Positions 8,628 through 18,294 of a DNA stretch of 64,000 nt are shown here, piece after piece. Origin of the DNA: Paenibacillus baekrokdamisoli (GTDB taxonomy: Bacteria; Bacillota; Bacilli; Paenibacillales; Paenibacillaceae); NCBI RefSeq assembly GCF_003945345.1, contig NZ_AP019308.1, positions 1,798,001-1,862,000 of the forward strand. The letters run 5' to 3'. The number at the start of each line of letters is the position of its first letter. The first letter of the stretch is position 1. The notes under the pieces are model-generated. The model ran no database searches. It was not told the origin of the DNA and worked only from the letters and a program-made list of their open reading frames with translations. The position numbers were made by a program, and so were the translations under genes.

Positions 8628-10307
8628 TTATTTTTTCATTTCCGTTTGCTTCGCCACCATATCCCATAAATCTTTCATCATGAAACTGCTGTCTTGGCTG
8701 GTTTGATACCACTTGATCATGAAGTCGTCCATTTGTTTGCCTCCGGCACGATCCCAAGCGGCCAGAACGTCTTTATAGGCCTGATCAACGGAATATTTGC
8801 TGCCGCTCAGAACTGATTTCAACCAGGTTTGCGTAATTTCCAATTTGACGGTGTTGAAGGATGCCAACAGTTCCTTCGGCATAGTTGGAATCAGTTCCTG
8901 CAAGGTGACAAAACGGTATCGTTTGCTCGGATCGAGATATAAGGACTCGGCTTTATTGAAAATGTCCAACCCCGCTTTTTGCGCTGGATCCTCGGGATTG
9001 AATTGATTTTGCATAAAAGCACACTTTCCTGGCAGCAAACGGGAGTACGAGTGCGCGTAATCGCCCGCCCAACTAACCTCCGCCTTGGTTTTATCCGGGT
9101 CGATAATTTGCGGACACCCGTTTGCATTCTTATTATAATGCGTGCCTTCTAGTCCGAATAATAGGGTAGTGCCAGTCGATATGCGATCGATAAAGTCGAT
9201 ATACTGGATCGCCGCAGCAGGGTCCTTCGCACTTGCATTGATAGCGCTTGTCATTTGCACCGGGCTCGTTACGTCCGGAATGAATTGACCCACCGGACTT
9301 TCCGGTAGCGCGATCGGGATAATCTCTGCATTCGGGACAGCCTTCTTCAGGGTTTCCAAATCGGATACAGTCGCATCGAACCAGTTCCCTATGAAAGCAG
9401 GGTAGATGCCAAGCTTGCCGTTCAAGAAATCTTGTTTGGCTTTCTGTCCGTTCTTGTCATTGACAAAGTCCTTATCAATCAGACCTTCGTCAAACAAGCG
9501 TTTTTTAAATTCTGTGGCCGCTCTCGCATTATCAAATGCCCGGCTCGGTTGACCGTCTACGAGACCGTACAGCTCAACGGGATTGCCAAACATCATATCG
9601 ACCACAAACTCGGAACGCCAGCTTATCGCCATTCCGTAAGTATCCTTCTGCCCGTTGCCATCCGGATCTTGCTCAGCGAACGCTTTGGCTACCTTATACA
9701 GATCTTCGGTCGTCTTGGGAACTTCCAATTTCATTTTCTTTAACCAGTCTGCACGGATAAACAGGGCGTAACTCGGAGCGGTTTCCAAAGTTCTTCCAAT
9801 TTTGTACATTTTCCCGTCTGGACTGGTTGCGACTTTCTTGAGAGCGGGATTATCCTCAAGTATCTTCTTGTATTCCACGCTGTTCTGTTCAATCAGATCG
9901 TCCAACGGCAGAAGCAGCTTCTGGTCTATGAACGAGTTGACAATATTCGGATCGAACTCATTGATGATGTCTGGAGCCGATTGGGATGCAAACAGAACAT
10001 TAAACTTTTGAGCTGCATCGTTACGCGGGATCGGAACGAAATTGACGTTCACGGGGGCATTTTCATTAATATATTTGGTCCAACGATTGTTCTCCAGCTT
10101 ACCTTCGACAGCTGGAATATTGCCACGGTCATAGACCGATACGGACACTTCCCCTTTTGCGGCCGGTGTTGTTGAGGATGCCTCCGGTGTTGTGGAAGAA
10201 GCCTCCGGTGTAGAGCTTGCTTGCTTTGAATCATTTTTGTCTGTACATGCCGTCAACAGACTAGACAGCATGATGACAGCGGTTAGCGTTGCTGTAAACT
10301 TTTTCAT
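8628..10307 (-). CDS. Extracellular solute-binding lipoprotein, LplA-type sugar importer
   Basis: A 559-residue family 1 solute-binding protein of the long LplA-like type. The N-terminus is a lipoprotein signal with lipobox LLTAC (Cys at about residue 21), followed by a Ser/Thr/Pro-rich linker with two repeats of EASSTTP before the mature lobes (VSVYDRGNIPAVEG onward). It would sit on the outer face of the membrane and deliver an oligosaccharide to the two permeases encoded directly upstream. An AAAGGGG ribosome-binding site lies 7-10 bases before the ATG. A stem-loop follows the gene, which may raise its mRNA level relative to the downstream glycosidase gene. Confidence 0.92.
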   Translation of the reverse strand: MKKFTATLTAVIMLSSLLTACTDKNDSKQASSTPEASSTTPEASSTTPAAKGEVSVSVYDRGNIPAVEGKLENNRWTKYINENAPVNVNFVPIPRNDAAQKFNVLFASQSAPDIINEFDPNIVNSFIDQKLLLPLDDLIEQNSVEYKKILEDNPALKKVATSPDGKMYKIGRTLETAPSYALFIRADWLKKMKLEVPKTTEDLYKVAKAFAEQDPDGNGQKDTYGMAISWRSEFVVDMMFGNPVELYGLVDGQPSRAFDNARAATEFKKRLFDEGLIDKDFVNDKNGQKAKQDFLNGKLGIYPAFIGNWFDATVSDLETLKKAVPNAEIIPIALPESPVGQFIPDVTSPVQMTSAINASAKDPAAAIQYIDFIDRISTGTTLLFGLEGTHYNKNANGCPQIIDPDKTKAEVSWAGDYAHSYSRLLPGKCAFMQNQFNPEDPAQKAGLDIFNKAESLYLDPSKRYRFVTLQELIPTMPKELLASFNTVKLEITQTWLKSVLSGSKYSVDQAYKDVLAAWDRAGGKQMDDFMIKWYQTSQDSSFMMKDLWDMVAKQTEMKK

Positions 10308-10414
10308 TTTTAACTTACCCCTTTCGTTTCTTCATCGATTTTATACCATTTGTTGTATACTTGTAACCCAGTCACGCAATAGTTGCCGGCATCACCTCCT
10401 TCAAGCTCGATCTC

Positions 10415-11290
10415 TTATCCTTTTACAGATCCCAACATTACGCCCTTAACAAAATACCTTTGCACGAACGGATAGACGATCAGCATTGGAGCGATCAAGA
10501 CGATCACTCCGGCGGCTTTAATTCCTTCTTCCACCACATGAACCTGATCATCCGGCTGAACGGTCACGCTTTGCTGGAGCACGCTTTGACTTTGGATCAT
10601 TTTCTGCACCAATACGGTTAAGTTCTGCTTGTCCGTGTCGTTAATATAAATCAGCATGCTCAAGAAGATATTCCAGAAAGCGACACCATAAAAGAGCGAT
10701 AATGTTGCAAGCACCGGCATAGAAACGGGCAACACGATTTGAAGCAAAAGCCGGGTTTCGCTGCATCCATCCATTCGAGCGGCCTCGTCAATCTCTGAGG
10801 GAATGTTCTCGAAGTAAGTACGCAATAGCAGCATATTATAGGTGCTAACAAGTGCAGGCAGCCAAAGCGCCCAATACGAATTGACCAGACCAAGACTTTG
10901 GATGACCAGATAAGTAGGGATTATCCCACCCGAGAAGATCATCGTAAAGATCATCGCCAATGTGAAAAATCGTCTAGCATAAAAATGGGGTCGAGATAAA
11001 GGGTATGCAGCGAAAGTTGTGACGATCATGCAGAATGCAACGCCGACAACCGTCAAGACTACGCTATTCGAAAACGATTTAACGATTGGCGTTCCATTAA
11101 ACAATAAGCTGTATGTATCCATATTGAATCCTGCTGGCCACAGTGAGACTTTTCCCGTTTCAATGGCGGTCGAATCACTTATGGATAGCGCAATCAAGTG
11201 TAATAACGGAAACAAGCTCGAACAAGCAATCAGGATCAATACAATATAATTTACAGTTTTGAACACGTTCTCCCCTTTGGATAAGCGCAT
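10415..11290 (-). CDS. Carbohydrate ABC permease, LplC/MalG type
   Basis: About 291 residues from the ATG at 11290 (preceded by GGGAGTGATTAAA), with six predicted membrane segments and the cytoplasmic EAA loop EAARMDGCSETRLLLQIVLP that contacts the ATPase. C-terminus FVQRYFVKGVMLGSVKG is typical of the LplC/YtcP subfamily. A longer upstream reading (to 11371) would overlap the preceding permease gene and lacks a ribosome-binding site. It pairs with the permease at 11307-12230 and the lipoprotein at 8628-10307. No ATPase gene is found in this operon. Confidence 0.9.
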   Translation of the reverse strand: MRLSKGENVFKTVNYIVLILIACSSLFPLLHLIALSISDSTAIETGKVSLWPAGFNMDTYSLLFNGTPIVKSFSNSVVLTVVGVAFCMIVTTFAAYPLSRPHFYARRFFTLAMIFTMIFSGGIIPTYLVIQSLGLVNSYWALWLPALVSTYNMLLLRTYFENIPSEIDEAARMDGCSETRLLLQIVLPVSMPVLATLSLFYGVAFWNIFLSMLIYINDTDKQNLTVLVQKMIQSQSVLQQSVTVQPDDQVHVVEEGIKAAGVIVLIAPMLIVYPFVQRYFVKGVMLGSVKG

Positions 11291-11306
11291 TTTAATCACT
11301 CCCTTG

Positions 11307-12230
11307 TCAGAATAAGCCCCTGTCAAAACGTCTCGCGACCCCATTAACGGTAAGCAATAAAATAAACGCAACGACGGATTCGAACATGCCCATGGCGGTC
11401 GTTAAGCTGAATTGCGCGCCTTGCAGACCGACACGATAAATATAGGTGCTGATGACGTCAGCAACATCGTTTACCGCAGCATTTTGCAAGATATAAATCT
11501 GATCGAAACCAACTTCCAGTATCCGCCCCATGGACAGGATAAAGATCAACATTATAGTTGATGAAATTCCCGGAAGGGTGATGTGGATGATCTGTTTCCA
11601 CTTGTTGGCGCCATCCATGCCTGCAGACTCGTAAAGCGATGGATCGATGGTTGACATAGCCGCCATGAAGATGATGGCGTTAAAGCCCATGTCCTTCCAG
11701 ATACTTGAACTGACAAAGATTGTTATCCATGATTGGATATTGTATAAGAACGGGTACGGTTCTCCCCACCATTCGGTGATCCAGTGATTAAGCCAGCTTC
11801 CTTCCATGCCGAAAATGCTGAATATGATTCCACCTACAATAATCCAAGAGTAGAAGTATGGGAGATAGACGAGTGTCTGCACGGTCTTCTTGAACCACAT
11901 TTTCCTCACTTCGTTCAATAAAATAGCCAGAATAATCGGAAACGGAAACCCAATGAAAATATTCAGGCTGCTTAAAAGCAAGGTGTTTCGAATGATCTTG
12001 ATACTATTGGGATTACTGAATAGCTTGCTGAAATTTCCCCATCCAGCCCAAGGACTGCGAAATACGCCATCCATTAAGTTGTAGTCCTTGAAGGCAATGA
12101 TCAATCCGCCCATTGGGGCGTATTTGAAGATGAGGTAAAACAAAATAACGGGGATAAACATCACGATCAGCGGAATGTTTTGTCGGAAACGTTTGCGATC
12201 GAACTTCTTTGGTTGTTGTTTATTATTCAT
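11307..12230 (-). CDS. Carbohydrate ABC permease, LplB type
   Basis: A 307-residue polytopic membrane protein with the LplB/YteP-type N-terminus (polar start, then LIVMFIPVILFYLIFKYAPM and GLIIAFKDYNL) and the EAA-loop variant ESAGMDGANKWKQIIHITLP. It is the first gene of the transporter block, with 16 bp to the next permease start. Members of this subfamily import oligosaccharides from pectic or other plant glycans in Bacillus and Paenibacillus. A candidate promoter lies in the 190-bp gap that separates it from the regulator gene. Confidence 0.9.
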   Translation of the reverse strand: MNNKQQPKKFDRKRFRQNIPLIVMFIPVILFYLIFKYAPMGGLIIAFKDYNLMDGVFRSPWAGWGNFSKLFSNPNSIKIIRNTLLLSSLNIFIGFPFPIILAILLNEVRKMWFKKTVQTLVYLPYFYSWIIVGGIIFSIFGMEGSWLNHWITEWWGEPYPFLYNIQSWITIFVSSSIWKDMGFNAIIFMAAMSTIDPSLYESAGMDGANKWKQIIHITLPGISSTIMLIFILSMGRILEVGFDQIYILQNAAVNDVADVISTYIYRVGLQGAQFSLTTAMGMFESVVAFILLLTVNGVARRFDRGLF

Positions 12231-12266
12231 TCGGCTATCTGCCCCTCTCTCGCTTTCTATGCCCTA

Positions 12267-12295
12267 ACTGTATATGGCGTGAGGTGTTCATTCAA
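12267..12295 (-). promoter_or_regulatory. Candidate sigma-A promoter for the importer genes
   Basis: On the minus strand TTGAAT (12290-12295) and TACAGT (12267-12272) are separated by exactly 17 bp, each matching four of six consensus bases. It lies about 40 bp before the lplB-type start, in the gap after the AraC regulator gene. The weak boxes would suit activation by that regulator. Confidence 0.4.
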
Positions 12296-12422
12296 TCGCT
12301 CGTTTTCCTTCCATCAACAAAATTCTCAAAGAAAAAGAACCGTCTTCGCCCGGCTTTCCGAGGTCCAACGATTCTTATTGAGGAAAACACCTATCAACAA
12401 AAAAGGACAAATCAACAATCTT

Positions 12423-14681
12423 CTATCCGGATTGACGAACGCGAATTTCCTTCCGGTAATCACCTGGTGTCTGGCCGACCAGCTTCTTGAACGAACGAAT
12501 AAATGTATTCGGATGCAGATAGCCGACCTTTAGTGTAATTTCCTGAATCGAGCAATCGGTTCTTAGCAAAAGCTCCTTCGCATGTTCGATGCGAATTCGA
12601 GCCAAATGATCAATAAAATTTTCTCCGATTTCTTCTTTAAACAGACGGCTGATGCTCTTCATGTGAACATGAAATTCCTCGCTCAGATGGAGCAAAGATA
12701 AATCCGGATTGGCGTAATGCTCCTCTAGATATTCCTTAATGCTGCGTATCAGCAAATAATGACTGTTGTTTTGGCGGAGCTCCTTCATCACATTTGCGAA
12801 TTCGGCTAATATGAGATGCAGTTCCTGCTGGAGTTCATCCAAAGAGTCCCAGCCATCCACCGACTTTTGCAGTTTCGCAAGAGCGTCTCCTGTCCATAAC
12901 GTCTTCAAATCCGACGGAAGCTCCGTCAACTCTTTCTGCAGGAAAAAAATCAGGTAGCTCATTAGATTGGACAATTCCTCGCGCGTGTACAAGCCCAAGC
13001 GCATTTCTTCAAACAACCGCTCGAAATGATCAAGCCATGCACTGTCACCGGTTCGGTATGAGAAAGCCATTGCGCGGATATATTGAAGCAAATCAAGCGG
13101 CTGCTGCTTCCCGACAGATGGGATTTGCCAATAGCCGATGACGCTTTTTTGACCTAGCGATGGTTTGTACTGGAGAGCCTTCAATGCTTCATTATAAGCG
13201 TCATGAATCAGTTCAATGAGGTCAATGCCTGAACTGATTCCGATCGCAATGTCGAAATCGAGATTCGTTCCTACCCACCGGCATAATTTATCCGACAAGT
13301 CCATGATCAGTGATTCAGACTTCTCCTCCATCAAAGCTGTTGGAATATGGAATACTACGGTCAATTGATCGTTCGAAGTCCATTCCGCCCACGATGTAAC
13401 GTTCCGGGTATCCGCCATTTCTTTCACGACACTTGCGAGTATATATTTTAATAAATTTTGGTCTTGAGGCGTATATGAATTCGTAAACCTGCCATATTTG
13501 CTGATTTCGATTACGCTTACGCAAAGAGAGGCGAATTCGAAAGGCAAGCCGAGGCTATTCATCTCCTGCTGCCACTTTTCCAGCTTAAGCGGTCCGTTGC
13601 CTTCAATCCATTCGAAGAAGAAATGCTTCCGTTTATAAATTAAATCTTCTTCATGCTGCTTATGATAAGCGTTGAACTGCTCCATCAAATGGTCAAGCGC
13701 GGAATCAATGAACTTGAAGTCATCTTGGGCGCCTTTTCGAAACAATTCCGCGCTTTTCTGCTGAGAAAACATCTGAAAACGTTGAATGATCGATTGAATC
13801 GGCTTGTAGTTGATTCTGGCAGCCACCACGATCCATAACAGGCCAATGATAAAGAAGATTAAGCAGACGATAAGCCAATAATCCGACATCGTAGAGACGA
13901 ATCGAAATGCGTTCCCATTCTCCAGTCCGCTGGAAATCGTCCAACCGGAATAATCGGATTTCAATTCAGTCATAATTAAGCCTTCGTCGCCAGAACCCTG
14001 ATAGATGGGCGTGCCGACGCGGTCATTAAGACGGATGTGATTGGACTCCACAGGCATGAGCGAATGAACGAACCGGATAATCGATTGAACCTGCACATTC
14101 ACGACGATAAGCCCGTCATTACCAGAATTAAGCGGCACGTAACGGACCAATGACAGGAAATCGGCAACCTGCCTTTGTTCTGTATATCCTTTACGAACAT
14201 TCAACCAGGAATGATTCAAATTTGGCTGTTTTAAAGCTTCCACAATCACTTGTTTATCAACAAAAGAATCCAACGTGTCAACCGAATAAGGCGTCTGCAC
14301 CTTATCATCCGATAACCGATACAAGTAAATGGAATCGATCAGCGGCATCGAAGCCATGAGTCTTGACACCTTTAATGATGGCAAATAGCCGGAATAGTAA
14401 CGTTCGTCACGAAGCGCCTGATTAAAAAAGCCAAACAGCGTTTCATCGGTGGCAACCTCATTCGTGATCGTATTATCGATCAACTGCATCTGATTGTCCA
14501 AAGATTGAAGCACTTGCTTCGCATAAATGGCATTTGATTCGACGGCTGTTTTTCGCGACATGTCGCCGAATCCCAGCAGCAAAATAAATAGAAGGAGAGG
14601 CACGATAAACAAGAACACTGTTACATAAGAAAGCAGAAGACGACGGAGCCATGTCTTGTTCAGCATCATTCTCTTGATCAT
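12423..14681 (-). CDS. Membrane-anchored AraC-family regulator with extracellular sensor domain
   Basis: A 752-residue one-component regulator. Membrane segment 1 at ~13-36 (LLLSYVTVFLFIVPLLLFILLLG), an extracellular Cache-like sensor (~37-270), membrane segment 2 (~272-295, VCLIFFIIGLLWIVVAARI), a central cytoplasmic region (~310-640) and a C-terminal AraC-type double helix-turn-helix (~655-750) with SLLHLSEEFHVHMKSISRLF and the second-helix motif EITLKVGYLHPNTFIRSFKK. This architecture is widespread in Paenibacillus next to LplABC importers and usually activates them when an extracellular sugar is sensed. The start codon lies 1 bp after the stop of the upstream rhamnosidase gene, so the two are cotranscribed. 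Confidence 0.92.
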   Translation of the reverse strand: MIKRMMLNKTWLRRLLLSYVTVFLFIVPLLLFILLLGFGDMSRKTAVESNAIYAKQVLQSLDNQMQLIDNTITNEVATDETLFGFFNQALRDERYYSGYLPSLKVSRLMASMPLIDSIYLYRLSDDKVQTPYSVDTLDSFVDKQVIVEALKQPNLNHSWLNVRKGYTEQRQVADFLSLVRYVPLNSGNDGLIVVNVQVQSIIRFVHSLMPVESNHIRLNDRVGTPIYQGSGDEGLIMTELKSDYSGWTISSGLENGNAFRFVSTMSDYWLIVCLIFFIIGLLWIVVAARINYKPIQSIIQRFQMFSQQKSAELFRKGAQDDFKFIDSALDHLMEQFNAYHKQHEEDLIYKRKHFFFEWIEGNGPLKLEKWQQEMNSLGLPFEFASLCVSVIEISKYGRFTNSYTPQDQNLLKYILASVVKEMADTRNVTSWAEWTSNDQLTVVFHIPTALMEEKSESLIMDLSDKLCRWVGTNLDFDIAIGISSGIDLIELIHDAYNEALKALQYKPSLGQKSVIGYWQIPSVGKQQPLDLLQYIRAMAFSYRTGDSAWLDHFERLFEEMRLGLYTREELSNLMSYLIFFLQKELTELPSDLKTLWTGDALAKLQKSVDGWDSLDELQQELHLILAEFANVMKELRQNNSHYLLIRSIKEYLEEHYANPDLSLLHLSEEFHVHMKSISRLFKEEIGENFIDHLARIRIEHAKELLLRTDCSIQEITLKVGYLHPNTFIRSFKKLVGQTPGDYRKEIRVRQSG

Positions 14682-14682
14682 T

Positions 14683-16872
14683 CTATCTGATCACCCGTAC
14701 TTCCTCCGGAAAATCTGTTTCCCACTTTCCATGATCGTATGTCAGTTTAATCCATCCGGAACGCACGCGGACTTGAAGCGTAAAATATTCCCATTGCGCT
14801 GGAATGTTGGGTGAGAACGCGATTTCCTCCCATCCCGGCTTTGACGGTTTCAGTCCGATAATCTCTTCGATCAGCAAGGGGATCGGAGCGCTCGCCCATG
14901 GATGACAAAGACTCGTATTCCACTTCTGATCTTTCCCCCAAGCCTCAAAACAAGTCGTAGCCCCTTCTTTCACCATATTCCCCCAAGAATGCTCATCTTG
15001 GGAACTCAAGAGCTCGTAAATCAATGCATGTTCACCGATTCTCGCCAAAGCTTTGAGCACGAAATAGGAAAAATAAACGCCGCACGATAATCTTTTCTCG
15101 CGAATCTGATTGACGATAGTAGGTATGGATTCATTCGGAGCCAGGTCAAACAGCAAGGGCAGTGTGTTGGAATGAAGCGCGTGATGCGAGCTTCCCTCCG
15201 CATCCGTGAACAACCGCCGGGATGGATCATAAAATACTTCAATAAAGCGTTTCTTCAGTCGAGGAAGATGATTTTCATAGGAAAAGTCAACAATATCACG
15301 CAATTCATTCACGGCTTGGATGCATCCCAAATAAAAAGCATTCACCACGTTATGGCAACCGGTGCCGATCGGCTTAGTCAGTTCAAAGTCATATCCATCG
15401 CGGAGCTCCTTGGGCCAATCGACCAAATTCCATTTATCAGCGATTTCATGCAGTAAGCCGTCTCCTCGATCATAGGCTTGAAAATGATCGAGCAATTTCT
15501 CCGCATAAGGAACCATTTCCCGCACAAAGGCAAGATCTCCGCTATAGCGGTAATATTCCAGCAGCTGCAGCGGCCACTGAAGCGAAAAGTCCGCGATTTC
15601 CTGCATAAAATGCCCCGGGACCACCGCCATTAGACCTGGGCAGGTGAAGGAACTAAGCGCAAATTGCTCAATCGACTTCCGATACAAACGCAGATCGCCG
15701 CTGAGGAGCATGTGAGCATGCCCGATCACTGTATTGTCGCCCAAATACTGCCCTTTCTCACGAGTCGGACAATCCACGAAATTCTCTTGGGAACCATATT
15801 TGACGCCATTTTTACAAATCTGAAAAATTTGGTTCATCAGCTCATCTGAGCTTTCGAAACGGCAGCTGTCATCCTCAAGAGGGTAGTGTCTGACAATCGC
15901 TTTGAACGAATCGGGTCGAATCGCTTCTTCGGGGCCGAGCAACTCCACGTATCGAAAGCCTTTGTAATCGTAAGCTTCAAAGACATCGTGGCCCCCAGAT
16001 AACGTCCATCGATCTTGATAAGTGCAATTGCAGCGCATCTGATATTTTACCGTTTGCCCGTCCGCTTCCAGTTCCTCCCCGCAGCGGATTTCCACTTCTT
16101 CTCCCGCTTCCCCTTCCGCTTGCAAGGTGAACTGGCCCGTGATTTCCTCTCCAAAATCAATCCAGTAATGCCCTGCAGCCCGCCTTTCAACAGCAAGCGG
16201 ATTTTTCTCATAAACCGATAATACCGGCGTCGGTTGCTTCACGAACGAATAATCCGTTTGATCGCAGGTTTGGACAGGAAGCCAGGCGGAATCGTTGAAG
16301 GAAGGCTCCCTCCAGCCTTTGTCCGACTTTCGAGCATCAATATGTTCAACAAATTGAGTGGAATAACCGAAAATGTCCCCTTTGACATAATCCTCTGCTC
16401 GTTTGGCTCTCCAAGTCTCATCGGTCTTCAAGAGAACACGTCCGCCTACCGTCATCTCTGCGATCATCCCTTGTCTGTAATCGCCACTGTTATAGGCCCG
16501 GTTGATCAACCCTTGATAATACACATGAACAGCAATGACATTCGTTCCCGGTTGGAGAAAAGAACCGACCTCGAGCCGATTGTAATAATAGTGGCCAGAA
16601 TCATTCTGGGCAGGCCCTTGAGCGACAAAACGGCCGTTTAGGTACAGCTTGTAGTAATCGTCCGCTGTGATATCCAAATAAGCCTCGTTGAATAGTCCCA
16701 GATCGTCATGCTCCAATTCAAATGTAGACCTCACAAGCCAGTGATGATGCTGCAAATCCTCCCGGTGCGTCTCGGCTTTAACCGCTTCCATTTCTTTATA
16801 AAACAAATCCAGCTTGTCCAGTACTGCAAACGAAGAGTCTGTTATCCAACACGCTTGCCAATGTTCAATCAA
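14683..16872 (-). CDS. GH78-like alpha-L-rhamnosidase
   Basis: About 729 residues from a TTG at 16872, chosen because GGGGGAG lies 8 bases before it; a GTG 57 bp further upstream (16929) is in frame but has no ribosome-binding site. N-terminal beta-sandwich modules (DITADDYYKLYLNGRFVAQGP is typical of the rhamnosidase N domain) precede an (alpha/alpha)6 barrel. The catalytic-region motif DCPTREKGQYLGD (about residue 365) matches the conserved acidic motif of GH78, and the C-terminal beta-domain (PNIPAQWEYFTLQVRVRSGWI) is also typical. There is no signal peptide, so it probably acts in the cytoplasm on imported rhamnosylated oligosaccharides. It leads the operon with an AraC sensor, importer and secreted glycosidase. 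Confidence 0.88.
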   Translation of the reverse strand: MIEHWQACWITDSSFAVLDKLDLFYKEMEAVKAETHREDLQHHHWLVRSTFELEHDDLGLFNEAYLDITADDYYKLYLNGRFVAQGPAQNDSGHYYYNRLEVGSFLQPGTNVIAVHVYYQGLINRAYNSGDYRQGMIAEMTVGGRVLLKTDETWRAKRAEDYVKGDIFGYSTQFVEHIDARKSDKGWREPSFNDSAWLPVQTCDQTDYSFVKQPTPVLSVYEKNPLAVERRAAGHYWIDFGEEITGQFTLQAEGEAGEEVEIRCGEELEADGQTVKYQMRCNCTYQDRWTLSGGHDVFEAYDYKGFRYVELLGPEEAIRPDSFKAIVRHYPLEDDSCRFESSDELMNQIFQICKNGVKYGSQENFVDCPTREKGQYLGDNTVIGHAHMLLSGDLRLYRKSIEQFALSSFTCPGLMAVVPGHFMQEIADFSLQWPLQLLEYYRYSGDLAFVREMVPYAEKLLDHFQAYDRGDGLLHEIADKWNLVDWPKELRDGYDFELTKPIGTGCHNVVNAFYLGCIQAVNELRDIVDFSYENHLPRLKKRFIEVFYDPSRRLFTDAEGSSHHALHSNTLPLLFDLAPNESIPTIVNQIREKRLSCGVYFSYFVLKALARIGEHALIYELLSSQDEHSWGNMVKEGATTCFEAWGKDQKWNTSLCHPWASAPIPLLIEEIIGLKPSKPGWEEIAFSPNIPAQWEYFTLQVRVRSGWIKLTYDHGKWETDFPEEVRVIR

Positions 16873-16964
16873 TGTGATCTCTCCCCCATTAAGTCCAGTG
16901 AATAAGAGCCTATTCCACTCCTTATTCACCGAACTTCTAAAACTCTGTAAATCAAATATCCACT

Positions 16965-16970
16965 ATTATA
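16965..16970 (-). promoter_or_regulatory. Candidate -10 element of the rhamnosidase operon
   Basis: A perfect TATAAT (preceded by TGA) on the minus strand predicts a start about 16958. No good -35 hexamer stands 16-18 bp upstream, which fits an activator-dependent promoter controlled by the AraC protein encoded downstream. The rest of 16873-17084 is AT-rich and shows no gene. Confidence 0.45.
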
Positions 16971-17080
16971 TCATTCAGAATGAGAACCATCTTTCTATTT
17001 TTAACAAAAATACCAGCTTTATTTCGAAAACTAGTATAGGATTCTTGGCTGAGAGATGGATCTGTTGTGATCCTATAATA

Positions 17081-17103
17081 AAAAAACCGCGATTTCCGCG
17101 GTT
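17081..17103 (-). terminator. Intrinsic terminator (distal)
   Basis: AACCGCG (17085-17091) and CGCGGTT (17097-17103) form a 7-bp stem with a 5-base loop; on the minus strand seven Ts follow. It backs up the terminator at 17269-17323 and keeps transcription from the lipoprotein gene out of the rhamnosidase promoter. Confidence 0.7.
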
Positions 17104-17268
17104 ATTAATCGGTCTATTCTTTTGTCAATCAACAGTTTTCCTGGGCATGCTTTTTTTCCTTTTATTTCACTTCCACAACTTCCCGGTCACCCCAAGTAGT
17201 CACTCTGGAATAAGATCTGGAATAAGATCCCTCATCATTAGGAGTCACCAGTCGTTAGAAGAAGAAAA

Positions 17269-17323
17269 ACGGAGACCAAGAAGATCGCTGCTTTTCTCAA
17301 AGCATTCACCTTCAGGTCTCCGT
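17269..17323 (-). terminator. Terminator-like hairpin after the Met/His-rich lipoprotein gene
   Basis: ACGGAGACC (17269-17277) pairs with GGTCTCCGT (17315-17323); inside it, TGCTTT-GAGA-AAAGCA forms a second short hairpin. On the minus strand the stem is followed by a T-rich run (TTTTCTTCTTC). It sits about 20 bp after the stop codon of the lipoprotein gene. Confidence 0.65.
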
Positions 17324-17341
17324 TAGCTATTGCGTATTCTG

Positions 17342-18223
17342 TTAAGGAACTTTAACAACGAATGGTACGGTGAACACTTTTCCGTTTTGCTTGAACTGTC
17401 CCCAAATTTTGAAAATGCCGCTATGCGGGAATGTCGCCATGAACTTCGCATCCGGTCCAGAGGCTTTCTCCTCTAAGGGATGGACGTGCAGATACTCTCC
17501 TGCATCTTGATTAAGAATAACCACATGTCCCACGGCACCTAGAAACGGCTCCAAATCGGTCACGGGATCTTTTGTTTGAGCATCCTTCATATTAAAGGTA
17601 AGATTAAGCTCCATTCCTGCCATAAGATGATCGAAGGAAAGGGTCACTTCTTTACCGTCGACGGTTTTCGTCAAGGAGGTATCAGGTATAATCGCTTGTT
17701 GTGCTGGCACACTCCCTTGAATCGTTACCCATTTCTTTTTGCTCATGGCTCCCACACCAGTTGGCACAATGTCTGCGATTAATTCAAATTCTCCTGCACT
17801 CGGAAATTGCGTAGTTACTGTGAATTCCCCTTTCCCTTTGTAATCCGGATGGATATGGTTAAAGAAGGACAAATCCTTGCTTACAATAATAAAATGCATC
17901 AGTTTCTCGTGCTGCCTATCAAACTTTTCGATCGGCATACCATCCTTATCCTTTAAATGAATGGTGATGGTCGTATCTTGGTTAGGTTTGGTCTTATCCG
18001 TTGAAAGTGTAAAAGCAGCCTGAATGCGTTCTGCTTCTGCTTTATCCGCTACCGCAGGCATTCCTTTATGATCCATGCCTCCCATTTCATTATGATTCGT
18101 ACTCGTACTCTCCGTGGTTCCTGAAGTTCCACCTTCCATAGCGTGATCCATCGACCCGCCTGATTTGCCGCAAGCTGTTAAAAAAACAGCTGTGAGTAAT
18201 AACGCTATTGCAATTTTTTTCAT
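17342..18223 (-). CDS. Met/His-rich lipoprotein, possible metal-binding surface protein
   Basis: A 293-residue lipoprotein (lipobox FLTAC, Cys about residue 18). The mature N-terminus is rich in Met and His (SMDHAMEGG, NHNEMGGMDHKGMP), a composition often seen in copper or silver binding. The rest forms two Ig-like/cupredoxin-like halves, each with a HxHP-type motif: SFFNHIHPDYKGKGEFT and GEYLHVHPLEEKA, and each ending in a strand such as PSAGEFELIADI or PHSGIFKIWGQF, which suggests an internal duplication. I do not know a characterised homologue. It follows a response regulator and histidine kinase in the same direction (71 bp gap), so it may be their target. Confidence 0.75.
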   Translation of the reverse strand: MKKIAIALLLTAVFLTACGKSGGSMDHAMEGGTSGTTESTSTNHNEMGGMDHKGMPAVADKAEAERIQAAFTLSTDKTKPNQDTTITIHLKDKDGMPIEKFDRQHEKLMHFIIVSKDLSFFNHIHPDYKGKGEFTVTTQFPSAGEFELIADIVPTGVGAMSKKKWVTIQGSVPAQQAIIPDTSLTKTVDGKEVTLSFDHLMAGMELNLTFNMKDAQTKDPVTDLEPFLGAVGHVVILNQDAGEYLHVHPLEEKASGPDAKFMATFPHSGIFKIWGQFKQNGKVFTVPFVVKVP

Positions 18224-18294
18224 AATTTCCTCCTACACCTGTTCTCCCTTTCATTGTAAAGGAGACTTATGTAGATCTTGTGTAGAACAGGAAG

